Shown here: in pieces, positions 48,716 through 60,345 of the stretch
How the letters are laid out: each line of letters begins with the position of its first letter
Position numbering within the stretch: position 1 is the stretch's first letter
Assembly: GCF_022814865.1 (NCBI RefSeq)
Contig: NZ_JAKVRD010000006.1
Span: 62,001-126,000, forward strand
DNA length: 64,000 nt
Direction: 5' to 3'
DNA from: Shimia aestuarii
Lineage (GTDB): Bacteria > Pseudomonadota > Alphaproteobacteria > Rhodobacterales > Rhodobacteraceae
Translations under genes and position numbers: made by a program
Notes under the pieces: model-generated
What the model saw: only the letters and a program-made list of their open reading frames with translations
What the model was told of the DNA's origin: nothing
The model's database searches: none

Positions 48716-49255
48716 ATGAAACACGATACGATCGTGACCCAACCCGTGATCGAAACCGACCGGTTCGCACTGCGCCCGGTCCGGCGATCTGATGAAGGGT
48801 TGATCGCGCTTTATGCAGGGGACGAGGAGGTCGCCCGCAACACATCGTCGATCCCGCACCCGCTTCCGCCGGGCAGCGTCGAGGCGTTTATTCAACGCGC
48901 CCAGTCTGAGGACCGGATCGAGGACGTCTGGGTCATGGATGGCAGCGCCGCGAATGGCGCCGAAGTCATGGGCGTGATTTCTCTCAAGCGCGTGGACACC
49001 GGCAAAGCCGAGATCGGCTACTGGGTCGCGTCGGCGTTCTGGAACACAGGTTTGGCCTCGGAGGCGGTTGCGGCGCTTATCAAGGCGAACCCGCTTGAGC
49101 TTGATACCATCTATGCCACGGTGTTTCAGGACAACCCGGCCTCGGCCCGTGTCCTGACCAATACCGGGTTTCAATACTTGGGCGACGCGGAAACGTTCTC
49201 GATCGCGCGGGATGCGACCGTCCCGACATGGACGTATAGTCTGAAACTGGATTGA
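48716..49255 (+). CDS. GNAT-family N-acetyltransferase (RimJ/RimL type)
   Basis: A 179-residue acetyltransferase: ETDRFALRPVRRSDE at the N-terminus, AEIGYWVASAFWNTGLASEA as the acetyl-CoA-binding region and NPASARVLTNTGFQYLG near the C-terminus are the usual RimJ/RimL segments. The pyrophosphate loop (WNTGLAS) is slightly altered from Q/RxxGxG/A. It could acetylate a protein N-terminus or a small amine. Start at the ATG at 48716, after GAGGAGG. Confidence 0.87.
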   Translation: MKHDTIVTQPVIETDRFALRPVRRSDEGLIALYAGDEEVARNTSSIPHPLPPGSVEAFIQRAQSEDRIEDVWVMDGSAANGAEVMGVISLKRVDTGKAEIGYWVASAFWNTGLASEAVAALIKANPLELDTIYATVFQDNPASARVLTNTGFQYLGDAETFSIARDATVPTWTYSLKLD

Positions 49256-49271
49256 GGCAGGCCTCGCTTGA

Positions 49272-51475
<2,204 letters not shown>

Positions 51476-51505
51476 GGCGCAAGAGCATTGAACACGAAGG
51501 ACCAG

Positions 51506-52774
51506 ATGATGACGGACATCACAGACATTCCCGCCCTGATGGCAGAGATTGGCCAGAAGGCCAAAGCCGCAAGCGCGGAGCTGGCCTTTGCCCCGGCGGA
51601 GGTCAAGACCAAGGCGCTTGAGGCGGCGGCTGAGGCGGTCTGGGCGCGCCGGGCCGAGATCATTGAGGCCAACGCCAAGGACATGGATTTCGGGCGCGAG
51701 AAGGGGCTCTCCGACGCGATGATGGACCGCCTGATGCTCGACGAAGGGCGTATTCAGGGGATCGTGGACGGCCTGCGCGCCGTGGCGGCGCAGGATGATC
51801 CGGTGGGGGAAGTCCTGACCGAATGGGACCGCCCTTCGGGCCTTCATATCAAACGCGTGCGCACGCCGCTTGGCGTTGTCGGGGTGATCTATGAGAGCCG
51901 TCCGAATGTCACTGCGGATGCGGGTGCGCTCTGCCTCAAGTCGGGCAACGCGGTGATTCTGCGCGGTGGCTCGGAGAGCTTCCATTCCTCGGGTGCGATC
52001 CATGCCTGCCTTGTCGAGGGCCTAAAGGCGGCGGGGCTGCCGGAGGATGCGATTCAGCTTATTCCCACGCGGGACCGGGCGGCGGTGCAGGAACTTCTGA
52101 CCATGGTCGATACCGTGGACGTGATCGTGCCGCGCGGGGGCAAGGGGCTTGTCGGTCTCGTGCAGCGCGAGGCGCGAGTGCCGGTTTTCGCCCATCTCGA
52201 AGGGATCGTGCATATCTATCTCGACGCCGATGCCGACCCGGTGAAGGCGCTCGATGTGGTGACTAACGCCAAGACCCGGCGGACCGGGATTTGCGGCGCT
52301 GCAGAATGCCTTTTGATCCATGAGAGCCTTGTCGACACGATCGGGCAGGGCGTCTTGCGCGCCCTTCTGGACAAAGGGGTGCGGGTGCATGGCGACGACA
52401 CGCTTCAGAAGATCGAAGGCGTGATGGCCGCGACGGACGCGGATTGGGGCAAGGAATACCTCGACATGGATATCGCGGCCAAGGTCGTTGGCGATGTGGA
52501 TGGCGCGATTGCTCATATCCGGCAGTTCGGATCGAACCACACCGACTGTATCATCACGGAGAATGACGCCACGGCGGCGCGGTTCTTCCAGCGGCTCGAT
52601 AGTGCGATCCTGATGCGCAACGCCTCGACCCAGTTCGCCGATGGTGGCGAGTTCGGCATGGGCGCGGAGATCGGTATCGCGACCGGCAAAATGCACGCGC
52701 GCGGCCCGGTGGGGGCCGCACAACTTACGAGCTTTAAATACCTTGTCGAAGGCGACGGCACCATCCGGGGCTAA
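51506..52774 (+). CDS. proA: Gamma-glutamyl phosphate reductase
   Basis: A 422-residue NADPH-dependent reductase that makes glutamate-5-semialdehyde from the ProB product. Conserved segments: [42 protein letters not shown] and the catalytic Cys in [14 protein letters not shown]. The [19 protein letters not shown] end is standard. Two adjacent ATGs follow a GAAGGA site; I list the first. It ends 6 bp before the convergent chpT gene. Confidence 0.96.
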   Translation: MMTDITDIPALMAEIGQKAKAASAELAFAPAEVKTKALEAAAEAVWARRAEIIEANAKDMDFGREKGLSDAMMDRLMLDEGRIQGIVDGLRAVAAQDDPVGEVLTEWDRPSGLHIKRVRTPLGVVGVIYESRPNVTADAGALCLKSGNAVILRGGSESFHSSGAIHACLVEGLKAAGLPEDAIQLIPTRDRAAVQELLTMVDTVDVIVPRGGKGLVGLVQREARVPVFAHLEGIVHIYLDADADPVKALDVVTNAKTRRTGICGAAECLLIHESLVDTIGQGVLRALLDKGVRVHGDDTLQKIEGVMAATDADWGKEYLDMDIAAKVVGDVDGAIAHIRQFGSNHTDCIITENDATAARFFQRLDSAILMRNASTQFADGGEFGMGAEIGIATGKMHARGPVGAAQLTSFKYLVEGDGTIRG

Positions 52775-52780
52775 AGCCGG

Positions 52781-53383
52781 TCAGAAACTAAGCGTGATCC
52801 GGTCTTCTTCGCGGGTCACAGCGAGCCTGCGTTGCAGCGTTTCAATGACACAGGGCAGAAGTCCAAACTCGACCTCATTCGGGGTCAGCCCTTCTGGTGG
52901 CAGGCCGGTTTCGATCGCCTGCCAGCTGCTTTCTTTCAGGGTCAGCGTGTCGGAGAGCGCCACCACCTGCCAGATACCAGACGCCTGCCGCAGGATGCTC
53001 AACACACCACCGCGGCCAAGTGCCGTCTCGGCGCAGAGCAGGGCCAGGAAAACCGCACGCAATTCGGGACGGGCAACGGCGCCTTCGACGAGCCAATCAA
53101 GGGAAATCCGGCTCTCGTGATAGCTATCGGCGAGGATGGTGCGGATTTCCAGTTCGGGGACAAGCTGATTGCCGGAGGCAAGGCCAAAGGCAATCCGGAA
53201 AAATCGGATACGTGCGGTGGCGTTGCTGACACTGCCGGAGATGAGGCCAATCTCGGGGCCAGTGGCATCGCCAGACATTGTGATGAGTTCGAGGCCGTTG
53301 CCAATAGCGCCGACCGGCGAGATGAGATCATGGCAGATCCGCGACCCTACCAGCGCCGCGAGATCTGTATTAGGGTTGGGCAT
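52781..53383 (-). CDS. chpT: ChpT-type histidine phosphotransferase
   Basis: A 200-residue protein with the ChpT N-terminal helical-hairpin motif LVGSRICHDLISPVGAIGNG; the His in CHDLISP is the phospho-accepting residue. The C-terminal part (about 100-200) is a HATPase-like fold that no longer binds ATP. In alphaproteobacteria ChpT carries phosphate from CckA to CtrA and CpdR, controlling the cell cycle and, in Rhodobacterales, motility and gene transfer agents. The DUF3553 gene diverges from it 32 bp away. Confidence 0.88.
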   Translation of the reverse strand: MPNPNTDLAALVGSRICHDLISPVGAIGNGLELITMSGDATGPEIGLISGSVSNATARIRFFRIAFGLASGNQLVPELEIRTILADSYHESRISLDWLVEGAVARPELRAVFLALLCAETALGRGGVLSILRQASGIWQVVALSDTLTLKESSWQAIETGLPPEGLTPNEVEFGLLPCVIETLQRRLAVTREEDRITLSF

Positions 53384-53415
53384 AAGTCGGGCCTTGCATA
53401 ATAGGATTTGAGAAA

Positions 53416-53607
53416 ATGGATGATCTAAATGCGTTTCTTGAACCGGGAATGCTTGTGCGCCACCCGGATCGTCCGGATTGGGGCACCGGGCAGGTCCAAT
53501 CGAATATCGGCGGCAAGATCACGGTTAATTTCCGTGAAGAAGGCAAAGTCGTCATAAACGGCTCCAGAGTAATGCTCTTGCCAGTCATTGAAAATGACAG
53601 TGATTGA
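53416..53607 (+). CDS. Small DUF3553-domain protein
   Basis: A 63-residue protein, MDDLNAFLEPGMLVRHPDRP onward, with the DUF3553 pattern (GxVRHPDxPDWGxGQVQS, then KITVNFREEGKVVI). The fold recalls the short beta-barrels found at the C-terminus of UvrD/Rep-type helicases and may bind nucleic acid or RNA polymerase; function is unknown. GAGAAA precedes the ATG. It lies upstream of olsB, 113 bp away. Confidence 0.82.
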   Translation: MDDLNAFLEPGMLVRHPDRPDWGTGQVQSNIGGKITVNFREEGKVVINGSRVMLLPVIENDSD

Positions 53608-53650
53608 CGTAAAGTTAACACAACTCCTGATTGTCTATCAGCGCACCCCC

Positions 53651-53680
53651 TGTCGCACGATGTTGCCAATTGTCACACCA
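53651..53680. repeat. Three tandem 10-bp TGT-starting repeats upstream of olsB
   Basis: Three consecutive ten-base units start TGTCGCACGA, TGTTGCCAAT and TGTCACACCA. They end 40 bp before the olsB start. The units recall the TGTCA half-sites of PhoB binding sites, but the period is 10 instead of 11 bases and the match to the Pho box is partial. Confidence 0.35.
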
Positions 53681-53720
53681 ATGCCTAAAACGCGGAAATT
53701 CCACTTTGCAGTCGGACAAG

Positions 53721-54500
53721 ATGGCCAGCCAAGATCCTGATTTCACGTTGAAACTTGCCGAGACGCCGGAAGAGCTCATGGCGGCGCAGCGGCTGCGCTA
53801 CCGGGTTTTCATCGAAGAACTTGGCGGGGCGGGCGCGTTGGTCGATCACGAGGCGCGGCTCGAGAAGGATCGGTTTGATCCGTATTTCGATCACCTGATC
53901 CTCATAGACAACGCGCTTGACGTGCCGGAGATCGACCGGGTTGTCGGCGTTTATCGGCTCTTGCAGGACACACAGGCGCGTGAAATTGGCCAGTTCTACG
54001 GCGAAGATGAATATGACCTGACGGTCCTGAAGGAGAGCGGGCGCAAGCTCTTGGAACTTGGCCGGAGCTGTCTGCTGCCGGACTACCGGGGCGGGGCAGC
54101 GATGTTTCATCTCTGGAATGGGCTCGCGGCCTATGTGTTCGAGCATGAGATCGAGGTTCTTTTCGGGGTCGCGAGTTTCCACGGCACAGATATCGAGGCG
54201 CTCGCCGGGCCGCTCTCGCTTTTGCATGCCCGCCACCTCGCGCCGGAAGACCTTCGGGTGCGGACGCAGGCCGCGCATTTTCAGCCGATGGACCTCATCC
54301 CCGAGGACCAGATCGACCGCCGCAAGGCAATGCTCGCAGTGCCGGCGCTGATTAAGGCCTATCTGAGGCTTGGCGGCTTCGTGGGCGAGGGGGCCTATGT
54401 CGACCATGCGTTCAACACGGTCGATGTGTGCCTCGTGATGGATACGGAGCGTATGAACGCGAAGCAAAAAGCGATCTATACGAAAGGCCTTGAGACGTGA
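53721..54500 (+). CDS. olsB: L-ornithine N-alpha-acyltransferase
   Basis: A 259-residue GNAT-like acyltransferase that makes lyso-ornithine lipid from ornithine and 3-hydroxyacyl-ACP. Family segments are AQRLRYRVFIEELGG near residue 24, RVVGVYRLL, ELGRSCLLPDYRGGAAMFHL (about 112-131) and GVASFHGTDIEALAG. The start at 53721 gives the usual length; the frame continues upstream without conserved sequence. Its stop overlaps the olsA start by 4 bp, so the two steps of ornithine-lipid synthesis are coupled. Confidence 0.9.
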   Translation: MASQDPDFTLKLAETPEELMAAQRLRYRVFIEELGGAGALVDHEARLEKDRFDPYFDHLILIDNALDVPEIDRVVGVYRLLQDTQAREIGQFYGEDEYDLTVLKESGRKLLELGRSCLLPDYRGGAAMFHLWNGLAAYVFEHEIEVLFGVASFHGTDIEALAGPLSLLHARHLAPEDLRVRTQAAHFQPMDLIPEDQIDRRKAMLAVPALIKAYLRLGGFVGEGAYVDHAFNTVDVCLVMDTERMNAKQKAIYTKGLET

Positions 54501-55330
54501 ACCAGACCTGGACCGGCGAAGACAGCTATCCGCAGGACCGCCCGATCACGGCGATGGGTTGGCTGCGCGTGGTGGTTCGCGGCGCGGTCTTGATCGCGTT
54601 GATCTCGGTCTGTCTCGTCGGTCTCTTGCTGATCCGTTTCGTGGAAAAGCCGGTGCATGGGCTGCATCGACCGTGGACCCCCTTCATCACGCAGTTTGTC
54701 TGTCGCAATGCGCTTCGGATTCTCGGGATCGGGTTTCGGAGCGAAGGTACGCTGATGACGGGGCCGGGCGCGGTTGTCGCCAATCATAGCTCTTGGCTTG
54801 ATATCTTTACGCTGAACGCGCGCAAACGCATCTACTTTGTCTCCAAGGCAGAGGTGGCGGATTGGCCGGGGATCGGATGGCTCGCCAAGGCGACGGGGAC
54901 AGTCTTCATCAACCGGAATCCGAAAGAAGCGCAGGCACAGAAGGTGCTATTTGAAGAGCGTCTTCTGGCTGGGCACAAGCTCTTGTTCTTTCCGGAAGGC
55001 ACGAGCACGGATGCGATCCGCGTGCTGCCGTTCAAGCCGACGCTATTTGCGGCGTTTTTTTCGCACGAGCTACGCGACAGGCTTTCAGTGCAGCCGGTGA
55101 CGGTTCTTTACCATGCGCCTGAGGGCGAGGATAAACGCTTTTACGGCTGGTGGGGCGACATGGGGTTTGGGCCGCATGTACTCAAGGTTCTGGCGCAAGG
55201 GCGGCAGGGGCGCGTCGAGGTGATCTACCACACGCCGCTCAAGGTTTCCGAGTTCGCCAACCGCAAGACACTTGCCATGGCCTCGGAAGAGGCGGTGCGC
55301 GGCGCGCATAGCCTGGCCATAAAGGGGTAG
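54497..55330 (+). CDS. olsA: Lyso-ornithine lipid O-acyltransferase
   Basis: A 277-residue PlsC-type acyltransferase with one N-terminal membrane helix (about 25-48). The catalytic motif is NHSSWLD (HxxxxD) near residue 95 and the second motif is FFPEGTSTDA near 170. It adds the second fatty acid to lyso-ornithine lipid to give ornithine lipid, a phosphorus-free membrane lipid. It starts at a GTG inside the olsB stop (GTGA overlap). It could in principle also act as a lysophosphatidate acyltransferase. Confidence 0.9.
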   Translation: MNQTWTGEDSYPQDRPITAMGWLRVVVRGAVLIALISVCLVGLLLIRFVEKPVHGLHRPWTPFITQFVCRNALRILGIGFRSEGTLMTGPGAVVANHSSWLDIFTLNARKRIYFVSKAEVADWPGIGWLAKATGTVFINRNPKEAQAQKVLFEERLLAGHKLLFFPEGTSTDAIRVLPFKPTLFAAFFSHELRDRLSVQPVTVLYHAPEGEDKRFYGWWGDMGFGPHVLKVLAQGRQGRVEVIYHTPLKVSEFANRKTLAMASEEAVRGAHSLAIKG

Positions 55331-55365
55331 GGCGCAGTTTTGCGTGGATTGGCACGTTTATAGGC

Positions 55366-55394
55366 TTGCAACCCTGCCCAGCCTTGCGTATATG
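55366..55394 (+). promoter_or_regulatory. Putative sigma-70 promoter for rpsB-tsf
   Basis: TTGCAA and TATATG are separated by 17 bases, about 127 bp upstream of the rpsB start. The position leaves a leader of about 120 bases. Confidence 0.55.
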
Positions 55395-55429
55395 CGCGCG
55401 TATTCAAACCCGCAGGCGAGGTTTGGGTT

Positions 55430-55468
55430 GCTCCGGGGAGACATCCCGGACAGTCCGCCGGTTGGAGC
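55430..55468 (+). other. Potential structured leader of rpsB
   Basis: GCTCC (55430-55434) and GGAGC (55464-55468) can form an outer stem, and CCGGG/CCCGG an alternative inner one, in the 5' leader between the predicted promoter and rpsB. Ribosomal protein S2 often represses its own mRNA through such leaders. The pairing was found by eye and is not a match to a named family. Confidence 0.3.
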
Positions 55469-55520
55469 ATCCGCTCTCAATTGACCCCGCCAAGGCGTAA
55501 ACCGGAAAAGGAAAACAAGC

Positions 55521-56294
55521 ATGGCTCTTCCCGAGTTCTCCATGCGCCAGCTGCTCGAAGCAGGCGTTCACTTTGGTCACCAGACTCAGCGTTGGAATCC
55601 CCGTATGGGCGAGTTCATCTATGGCTCGCGCAATGGCATCCACATCATGGACCTCACCCAGACGGTCCCGATGCTCGACGCAGCGCTGAACGTGATCCGC
55701 GAAACCGTCGCGAAAAACGGCCGCGTTCTTTTCGTCGGCACCAAGCGTCAGGCCGCAGCGCCGATCGCAGACGCAGCCGAGAAATGCGCACAGTATTACA
55801 TGAACCACCGCTGGCTCGGTGGCACGCTCACCAACTGGAAAACCGTTTCCCAGTCGATCAACCGCCTGAAGGAAATCGACGAGAAAATGGCGAACGGCGC
55901 AGAAGGCCTCACCAAAAAAGAGCGTCTCGGCATGGAACGCGACCAGGCGAAGCTTCAAGCCTCGCTCGGCGGGATCCGCGAAATGGGCGGTGTTCCGGAT
56001 CTTCTCTTCGTCATCGACGTGAAGAAAGAAGCACTTGCCATCGCAGAAGCCAACAAGCTCGGTATCCCGGTTGTGGCCGTGGTTGACACCAACTGCTCGC
56101 CCGATGGCGTAGACTACATCATCCCGGGCAACGACGACGCGGCACGCGCCATCGCGCTCTACTGCGATCTGGCCTCGCGCGCAGCCCTCGACGGCATGTC
56201 GGCCCAGCTTGGCGCCGCAGGCGTTGACCTTGGCGCGCTCGAAGAAGCTCCGGTGGAAGAAGCCGTGGCCGAAGACGCCGCAGCCGAAGCGTAA
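55521..56294 (+). CDS. rpsB: 30S ribosomal protein S2
   Basis: A 257-residue S2, beginning [20 protein letters not shown], with the standard [19 protein letters not shown] and [16 protein letters not shown]-type segments (here [20 protein letters not shown]). The last 25 residues are acidic and Ala-rich. It is followed by tsf after 73 bp, the usual rpsB-tsf operon. Confidence 0.97.
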   Translation: MALPEFSMRQLLEAGVHFGHQTQRWNPRMGEFIYGSRNGIHIMDLTQTVPMLDAALNVIRETVAKNGRVLFVGTKRQAAAPIADAAEKCAQYYMNHRWLGGTLTNWKTVSQSINRLKEIDEKMANGAEGLTKKERLGMERDQAKLQASLGGIREMGGVPDLLFVIDVKKEALAIAEANKLGIPVVAVVDTNCSPDGVDYIIPGNDDAARAIALYCDLASRAALDGMSAQLGAAGVDLGALEEAPVEEAVAEDAAAEA

Positions 56295-56367
56295 GCGTTA
56301 CAGAACTGACACGGGGGCAGGGTAAGCCCGCCCCCGACAACTCTTTAGAACATCGAGGAGAGCCAAG

Positions 56368-57243
56368 ATGGCGATCACAGCAGCAATGGTAAAAGAACTG
56401 CGCGAAATGACCGGCGCAGGCATGATGGACGCGAAAAAGGCCCTGACCGAAACCGACGGTGACCAGGAAGCGGCCATCGACTGGCTGCGCACGAAGGGTC
56501 TCGCGAAAGCCGCCAAGAAATCCGGCCGCACCGCAGCTGAGGGCCTCGTGGCCGTCAAGGTTGACGGTGGCAAGGGCGTGGCCGTCGAGGTCAACTCGGA
56601 AACCGACTTTGTCGGCAAGAACGCTGACTTCCAGAAAATGGTTGCAGGCATTGCTGATGTTGCGATCACCGTGTCCGACGTTGAGGCGCTGAAAGCGGCC
56701 GAAATGAACGGCAAGACCGTCGCAGACGTTGTGACCGACGCGGTCGCCACCATCGGCGAGAACATGTCGGTACGCCGCATGGCGAGCGTCGAAGGCGACA
56801 TCGTGACCTCCTACATCCACAACCCGGCCGCAGACGGCATGGGCAAGATCGGCGTTCTCGTGGCGCTCAAGGGCGGCGACGAAGGGTTCGGCAAGCAGGT
56901 TGCCATGCACATCGCAGCAGCCAACCCGCAGGCTCTCTCGGAAGCGGACCTTGATCCGGCAGTTGTCGAAAAAGAGCGCTCCGTGCAGATCGACATCGCA
57001 CGTGAATCCGGCAAGCCCGAGCAGGTCATCGAGAAGATGATCGTTGGCCGCATGAAGAAATTCATGGCCGAAGTGACCCTGCTTGGTCAGGACTTTGTCA
57101 TCAACCCCGACCTGACCGTGGAAGCCGCGGCCAAGGAAGCCGGTGCCGAGATCGTGGGCTATGTCCGCATGGAAGTCGGTGAAGGCATCGAGAAGAAAGA
57201 AGAAGATTTCGCAGCAGAAGTGGCCAAGGCCGCTCAGGGCTAA
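56368..57243 (+). CDS. tsf: Elongation factor Ts
   Basis: A 291-residue EF-Ts, the nucleotide exchange factor for EF-Tu. It begins [20 protein letters not shown] with the conserved [12 protein letters not shown], and the [10 protein letters not shown] motif that contacts EF-Tu follows near residue 78. GAGGAGAG precedes the ATG. It closes the rpsB operon and is followed by an intrinsic terminator. Confidence 0.97.
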   Translation: MAITAAMVKELREMTGAGMMDAKKALTETDGDQEAAIDWLRTKGLAKAAKKSGRTAAEGLVAVKVDGGKGVAVEVNSETDFVGKNADFQKMVAGIADVAITVSDVEALKAAEMNGKTVADVVTDAVATIGENMSVRRMASVEGDIVTSYIHNPAADGMGKIGVLVALKGGDEGFGKQVAMHIAAANPQALSEADLDPAVVEKERSVQIDIARESGKPEQVIEKMIVGRMKKFMAEVTLLGQDFVINPDLTVEAAAKEAGAEIVGYVRMEVGEGIEKKEEDFAAEVAKAAQG

Positions 57244-57270
57244 CGCCTGAACGCACGCGAAACGAGGGAC

Positions 57271-57305
57271 AACGCCGCTCACATTTCGTGGGCGGCGTTT
57301 TCTTT
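57271..57305 (+). terminator. Intrinsic terminator after tsf
   Basis: AACGCCGC and GCGGCGTT form an 8-bp stem with a further CAC/GTG pairing in the loop, followed by a T-rich tract (TTTCTTTT). It lies 28 bp past the tsf stop. Confidence 0.85.
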
Positions 57306-57618
57306 TGTCTGGTTGGCGGATTGCCAGGCTTGGAAACGAAAAAGGCGACGCCGCCGGGGAAGGCAACGCCGCCGAAATCGAGCTCCCCTGTGCATGGGGA
57401 TGGGGAAACCCGAACGTCGACCCGAAAGCGAAAATACACTCCGGGACCGACAACCGGACTGAAACCGGACAGCCGCAAGAGCCTCGGAATGGCGAGGGTT
57501 ACAGCCATAATGTTCCAAGGCTAAAGCCACCACTCACGGAACAGTCTCTAAATGCCTGATTGACGCAAGGTCACACAAGTAAGGGAAACCTGACTTTTGA
57601 CGCTTTCTTGCGTCAGGT
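57306..57618. other. Intergenic stretch between tsf terminator and the LuxR gene
   Basis: No gene is supported; the open frames lack ribosome-binding sites. Two copies of ACGCCGCC (57348-57355 and 57366-57373) could pair with the 3' arm of the tsf terminator. At the far end TGACGC (57598-57603) and GCGTCA (57610-57615) form a small hairpin, and TGACGCAAG (57561-57569) is complementary to CTTGCGTCA (57607-57615). This last group lies just past the stop of the LuxR gene and may end its transcript or be a protein-binding site. Confidence 0.4.
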
Positions 57619-58383
57619 CTAGCTTTCTGGCTTGTAAATCTGCTTTAGAAACGAGGCCTTGAGCAGCGCCTGTGCCGTGGTTTCCACGTCGAGCGCTTCC
57701 CGTGCGAGGCGCAGGTGCTTTTCGACGGTCGCCGGCGTGCGGTCTAGCAAGGTCGCGATGTCTTGGATCGTCTTGCCATCGCCAACCCATTCGAGCACCT
57801 CGCGCTGGCGTCCGGTCAGGGCGCGGCGCGGGTGTTCATAGGGCAGGGAGAGGATCTTGAGATGGGCGATCTGGCTCGAGAGCTCGATGAACCGGCCATG
57901 TTCTTGCCAGATCTCATCCACCTCGTCCTGTGTCATCCCAAGACGCGCCGTCAGCGCGAGCGCGCCCTTGGCCCGCGAGGACACCGTTGGAAAGCTGATC
58001 GAATAGCCCGCGGTGACACCCATGCTCAGGTTGAAATCGCTCACGGCGAGCTCAGTGGGCGACAGCGCGCCCGCGGCGCGCCGCTCAGCCATCCAGCGCC
58101 AGCTACAGGCCCCGGTGTTGTGCAGGCACCAATGCATCATCGGACCGTTGAAATAGAGCCCATCTCCCAGAAAGGCGTTGAGATAGGCGGGATCGTGGTT
58201 CGACAGGATGGTGAAATCATCCACATCGCCAAGCGAGGCGTCCGTGCGAAATCCGGTATAGCCATAGATCAACCGATCAAAGCCAAAGGTGGCCATCATC
58301 TCGGTGTGCATAGACCAAAGTGTTTCTTGCGACCGTGCCTCGGTCAGTGCTTCGATATAGTCGAGAGAAGCGTCTGGTGTCAT
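57619..58383 (-). CDS. LuxR-family regulator with autoinducer-binding domain (LuxR solo)
   Basis: A 254-residue protein with an N-terminal autoinducer-binding-type domain (about 20-170) and a C-terminal LuxR helix-turn-helix (about 185-250: [32 protein letters not shown]). No luxI synthase gene is in the window, so it is a solo. In the ligand-domain the usual Tyr-x3-Asp-Pro segment reads YFNGPMMHW, with Asn-Gly before the Pro, so a non-standard ligand is possible. Its start overlaps the aroQ stop by 4 bp, an unusual coupling of a regulator to a shikimate-pathway gene. Confidence 0.85.
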   Translation of the reverse strand: MTPDASLDYIEALTEARSQETLWSMHTEMMATFGFDRLIYGYTGFRTDASLGDVDDFTILSNHDPAYLNAFLGDGLYFNGPMMHWCLHNTGACSWRWMAERRAAGALSPTELAVSDFNLSMGVTAGYSISFPTVSSRAKGALALTARLGMTQDEVDEIWQEHGRFIELSSQIAHLKILSLPYEHPRRALTGRQREVLEWVGDGKTIQDIATLLDRTPATVEKHLRLAREALDVETTAQALLKASFLKQIYKPES

Positions 58384-58826
58384 GCGGGCGATTGCTCGAG
58401 ATGCGCCTTGAGGGCATCGAGCGCGAGGATATAGCCATGCGCGCCAAAGCCGCAGATCTGTCCGACCGCCACCGGGGCGATATAGGATGTGTGGCGGAAA
58501 TTTTCGCGCGCGTGGATATTCGAAAGGTGGAGTTCCACCACGGGCAGTTCGACCGAGGCAATCGCATCCATCAGAGCGATGGATGTGTGGGTATAGGCAC
58601 CGGCGTTGAGGATGATCCCGTCATGCATGCCCTTGGAGGCGTGGATCGCATCGACGAGCGCGCCTTCGTGGTTGCTCTGGGCGCAGATCACAGAGAAACC
58701 GGAGGCTTCGGCATGGGCGGCGCAGGCGGCTTCGATATCGGCGAGCGTCGTGGAACCGTACACCTCGGGCTGGCGTTGGCCGAGAAGATTAAGGTTGGGG
58801 CCGTTCAGGACGAGTATAGAAGTCAT
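58380..58826 (-). CDS. aroQ: Type II 3-dehydroquinate dehydratase
   Basis: A 148-residue enzyme of the shikimate pathway. It has the [17 protein letters not shown] start with the catalytic Tyr, [17 protein letters not shown] in the middle and [20 protein letters not shown] near residue 100, where the catalytic His lies. It is a compact dodecameric cytoplasmic enzyme. The LuxR gene overlaps its stop by 4 bp. Confidence 0.95.
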   Translation of the reverse strand: MTSILVLNGPNLNLLGQRQPEVYGSTTLADIEAACAAHAEASGFSVICAQSNHEGALVDAIHASKGMHDGIILNAGAYTHTSIALMDAIASVELPVVELHLSNIHARENFRHTSYIAPVAVGQICGFGAHGYILALDALKAHLEQSPA

Positions 58827-58946
58827 GGTGTCCTCAGTCGTTCATTTGACCATATCGCCAGTGTTCTTGCGCTGTCTAGCGTCAAGTTCCTCATTTCCAA
58901 CATCAATTTGGATTGGGGGGTGCCGTATCTGTAGGTGTTTTATTTA

Positions 58947-58962
58947 CATAATATGGATTATG
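58947..58962. repeat. Inverted repeat between aroQ and the oxidoreductase gene
   Basis: CATAAT and ATTATG flank four bases in an AT-rich stretch, directly past the stop of the oxidoreductase gene and 121 bp upstream of aroQ. It could be an operator for aroQ-luxR or part of a weak terminator; the AT-rich composition makes a chance repeat possible. Confidence 0.3.
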
Positions 58963-58965
58963 GGA

Positions 58966-60234
58966 TTAACCTAACACCCGATCCGCCATATGGATGAGCC
59001 GCGCCCCGCTTTCGTAATATGCCGTGCGCGTACCACAGAACCGTTCACTATACTGTTCCAGCACCGGTAGCGGCAGATCTTGATCTGACCCGCTCAACAC
59101 CGCCGCGCCCGCGAGACGCCCAAGCCGTGTGCCAGGTGCGATGCCGCGCCCGGAGAAGCCCATGAGGCTCATCGCGTTGGGACCGAAGCGGATCGCCTTT
59201 GGCACATGGTCAGAGGTCATGGCGATATTGCCGACCCAGAAATGCGCAATCTCCTGCCCTTCCAAGGCCGGATAGAGCCGCGTGAGCGCTTTCAAGGCCC
59301 AGGCGCGATGCACAGCATGGCCAAGCCCCTCGGGATTGCCCATTGCGCCAAAGATCAGCCGTCCTGCCGTGTCTCGACGCAAAGACGACATGATGAGCGC
59401 AGTGTCCCAGCAACCTTCACCACCGGCAAGGATCGTCTCGCCAATGCGCTTTGGAAGCGGTTCAGTGGCGAGTTGAAAGAACGAGACCTGGGCGCTTCGC
59501 GCCTCATGTACGCCAGCGATCCCAAGATGGTAAGCATTTGTTGCCAATAGACAATTCTTGGCTCGGACTGTGCCATGCGCGGTCGTCCCGCGCCATAACC
59601 GGCCGTCATGGGCCAGCGCCTTGACCGGGCTTTCGGTAAAAATCTCCGCGCCTGCGTCTTGTGCGGCGCGGGCAAGGCCTTGGACATAGGCGAGCGGCTG
59701 CACTGTCCCTGCCCTGCGGTCATGCAACGCGCCGTGATAGGCGTCGGTCCCGGTGCGGCGCGCGGTTTCGGCGGCGTCGAGCAGTGCCACCGGCGCTTGC
59801 CGTGCTTCTTGTTGCGCAAGGCGCATCTCGAGGTCTTTTAGCCCACGTGGTGCATGGGCGAGATGCAATGTGCCATTCCGCGTCGCTTCGCATTGGATGC
59901 CGTGCCGGGCGATCAGGTCAAACACTTCGTCCGGCGCTCCGGCAAGCGCGTGGTTGAGCGCCTGCCCCACCTCGGCCCCCATCACCGACTCGACCTCATC
60001 GGGCGGTAGCCAGAGACCCGCGTTGACAAGGCCCACATTGCGCCCCGAGCCGCCATGCCCGATTGAATGAGCTTCGAGAAGCGCCACGGAGGCGCCAGCC
60101 TCGGAGGCGGCCAGAGCCGCAGAACAGCCCGTAAAGCCGCCACCAATGACAAGAAAATCAACGTGAAGGTCGCCCTTCAAGCAATTGTATTTTCGTAATT
60201 CTTTACTGCTGCTGCGCCAGAGTGAGCTATCCAT
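58966..60234 (-). CDS. DadA/DAO-family FAD-dependent oxidoreductase
   Basis: A 422-residue flavoprotein with VDFLVIGGGFTGCSAALAAS near residues 25-44 (FAD-binding) and the GHGGSGRNVGLVNAGLWLPP motif that follows. The C-terminal HFWVGNIAMTSDHVPKAIRF and GFSGRGIAPGTRLG segments match gamma-glutamylputrescine oxidase and related amine oxidases. It probably oxidises a secondary amine or amino acid to an imine or aldehyde. It stands alone, without puu genes around it. The ATG at 60234 is preferred over one nine codons upstream on alignment grounds. Confidence 0.85.
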   Translation of the reverse strand: MDSSLWRSSSKELRKYNCLKGDLHVDFLVIGGGFTGCSAALAASEAGASVALLEAHSIGHGGSGRNVGLVNAGLWLPPDEVESVMGAEVGQALNHALAGAPDEVFDLIARHGIQCEATRNGTLHLAHAPRGLKDLEMRLAQQEARQAPVALLDAAETARRTGTDAYHGALHDRRAGTVQPLAYVQGLARAAQDAGAEIFTESPVKALAHDGRLWRGTTAHGTVRAKNCLLATNAYHLGIAGVHEARSAQVSFFQLATEPLPKRIGETILAGGEGCWDTALIMSSLRRDTAGRLIFGAMGNPEGLGHAVHRAWALKALTRLYPALEGQEIAHFWVGNIAMTSDHVPKAIRFGPNAMSLMGFSGRGIAPGTRLGRLAGAAVLSGSDQDLPLPVLEQYSERFCGTRTAYYESGARLIHMADRVLG

Positions 60235-60345
60235 GTGCGGCGCTCCGATCTGGTGTAGCAAACTGATTTTGAATGAGGTCAGGCATCAGGGAACTCCCGG
60301 CGTGGTTCCCGGAAGTTAGCCCCCGATTTCAATCAGATGCAAGCC

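Noticed and set aside
60289-60310. GGGAAC/GTTCCC inverted repeat after phoB
   Set aside because: Six-base arms without a T tract; too weak to call a terminator or operator.
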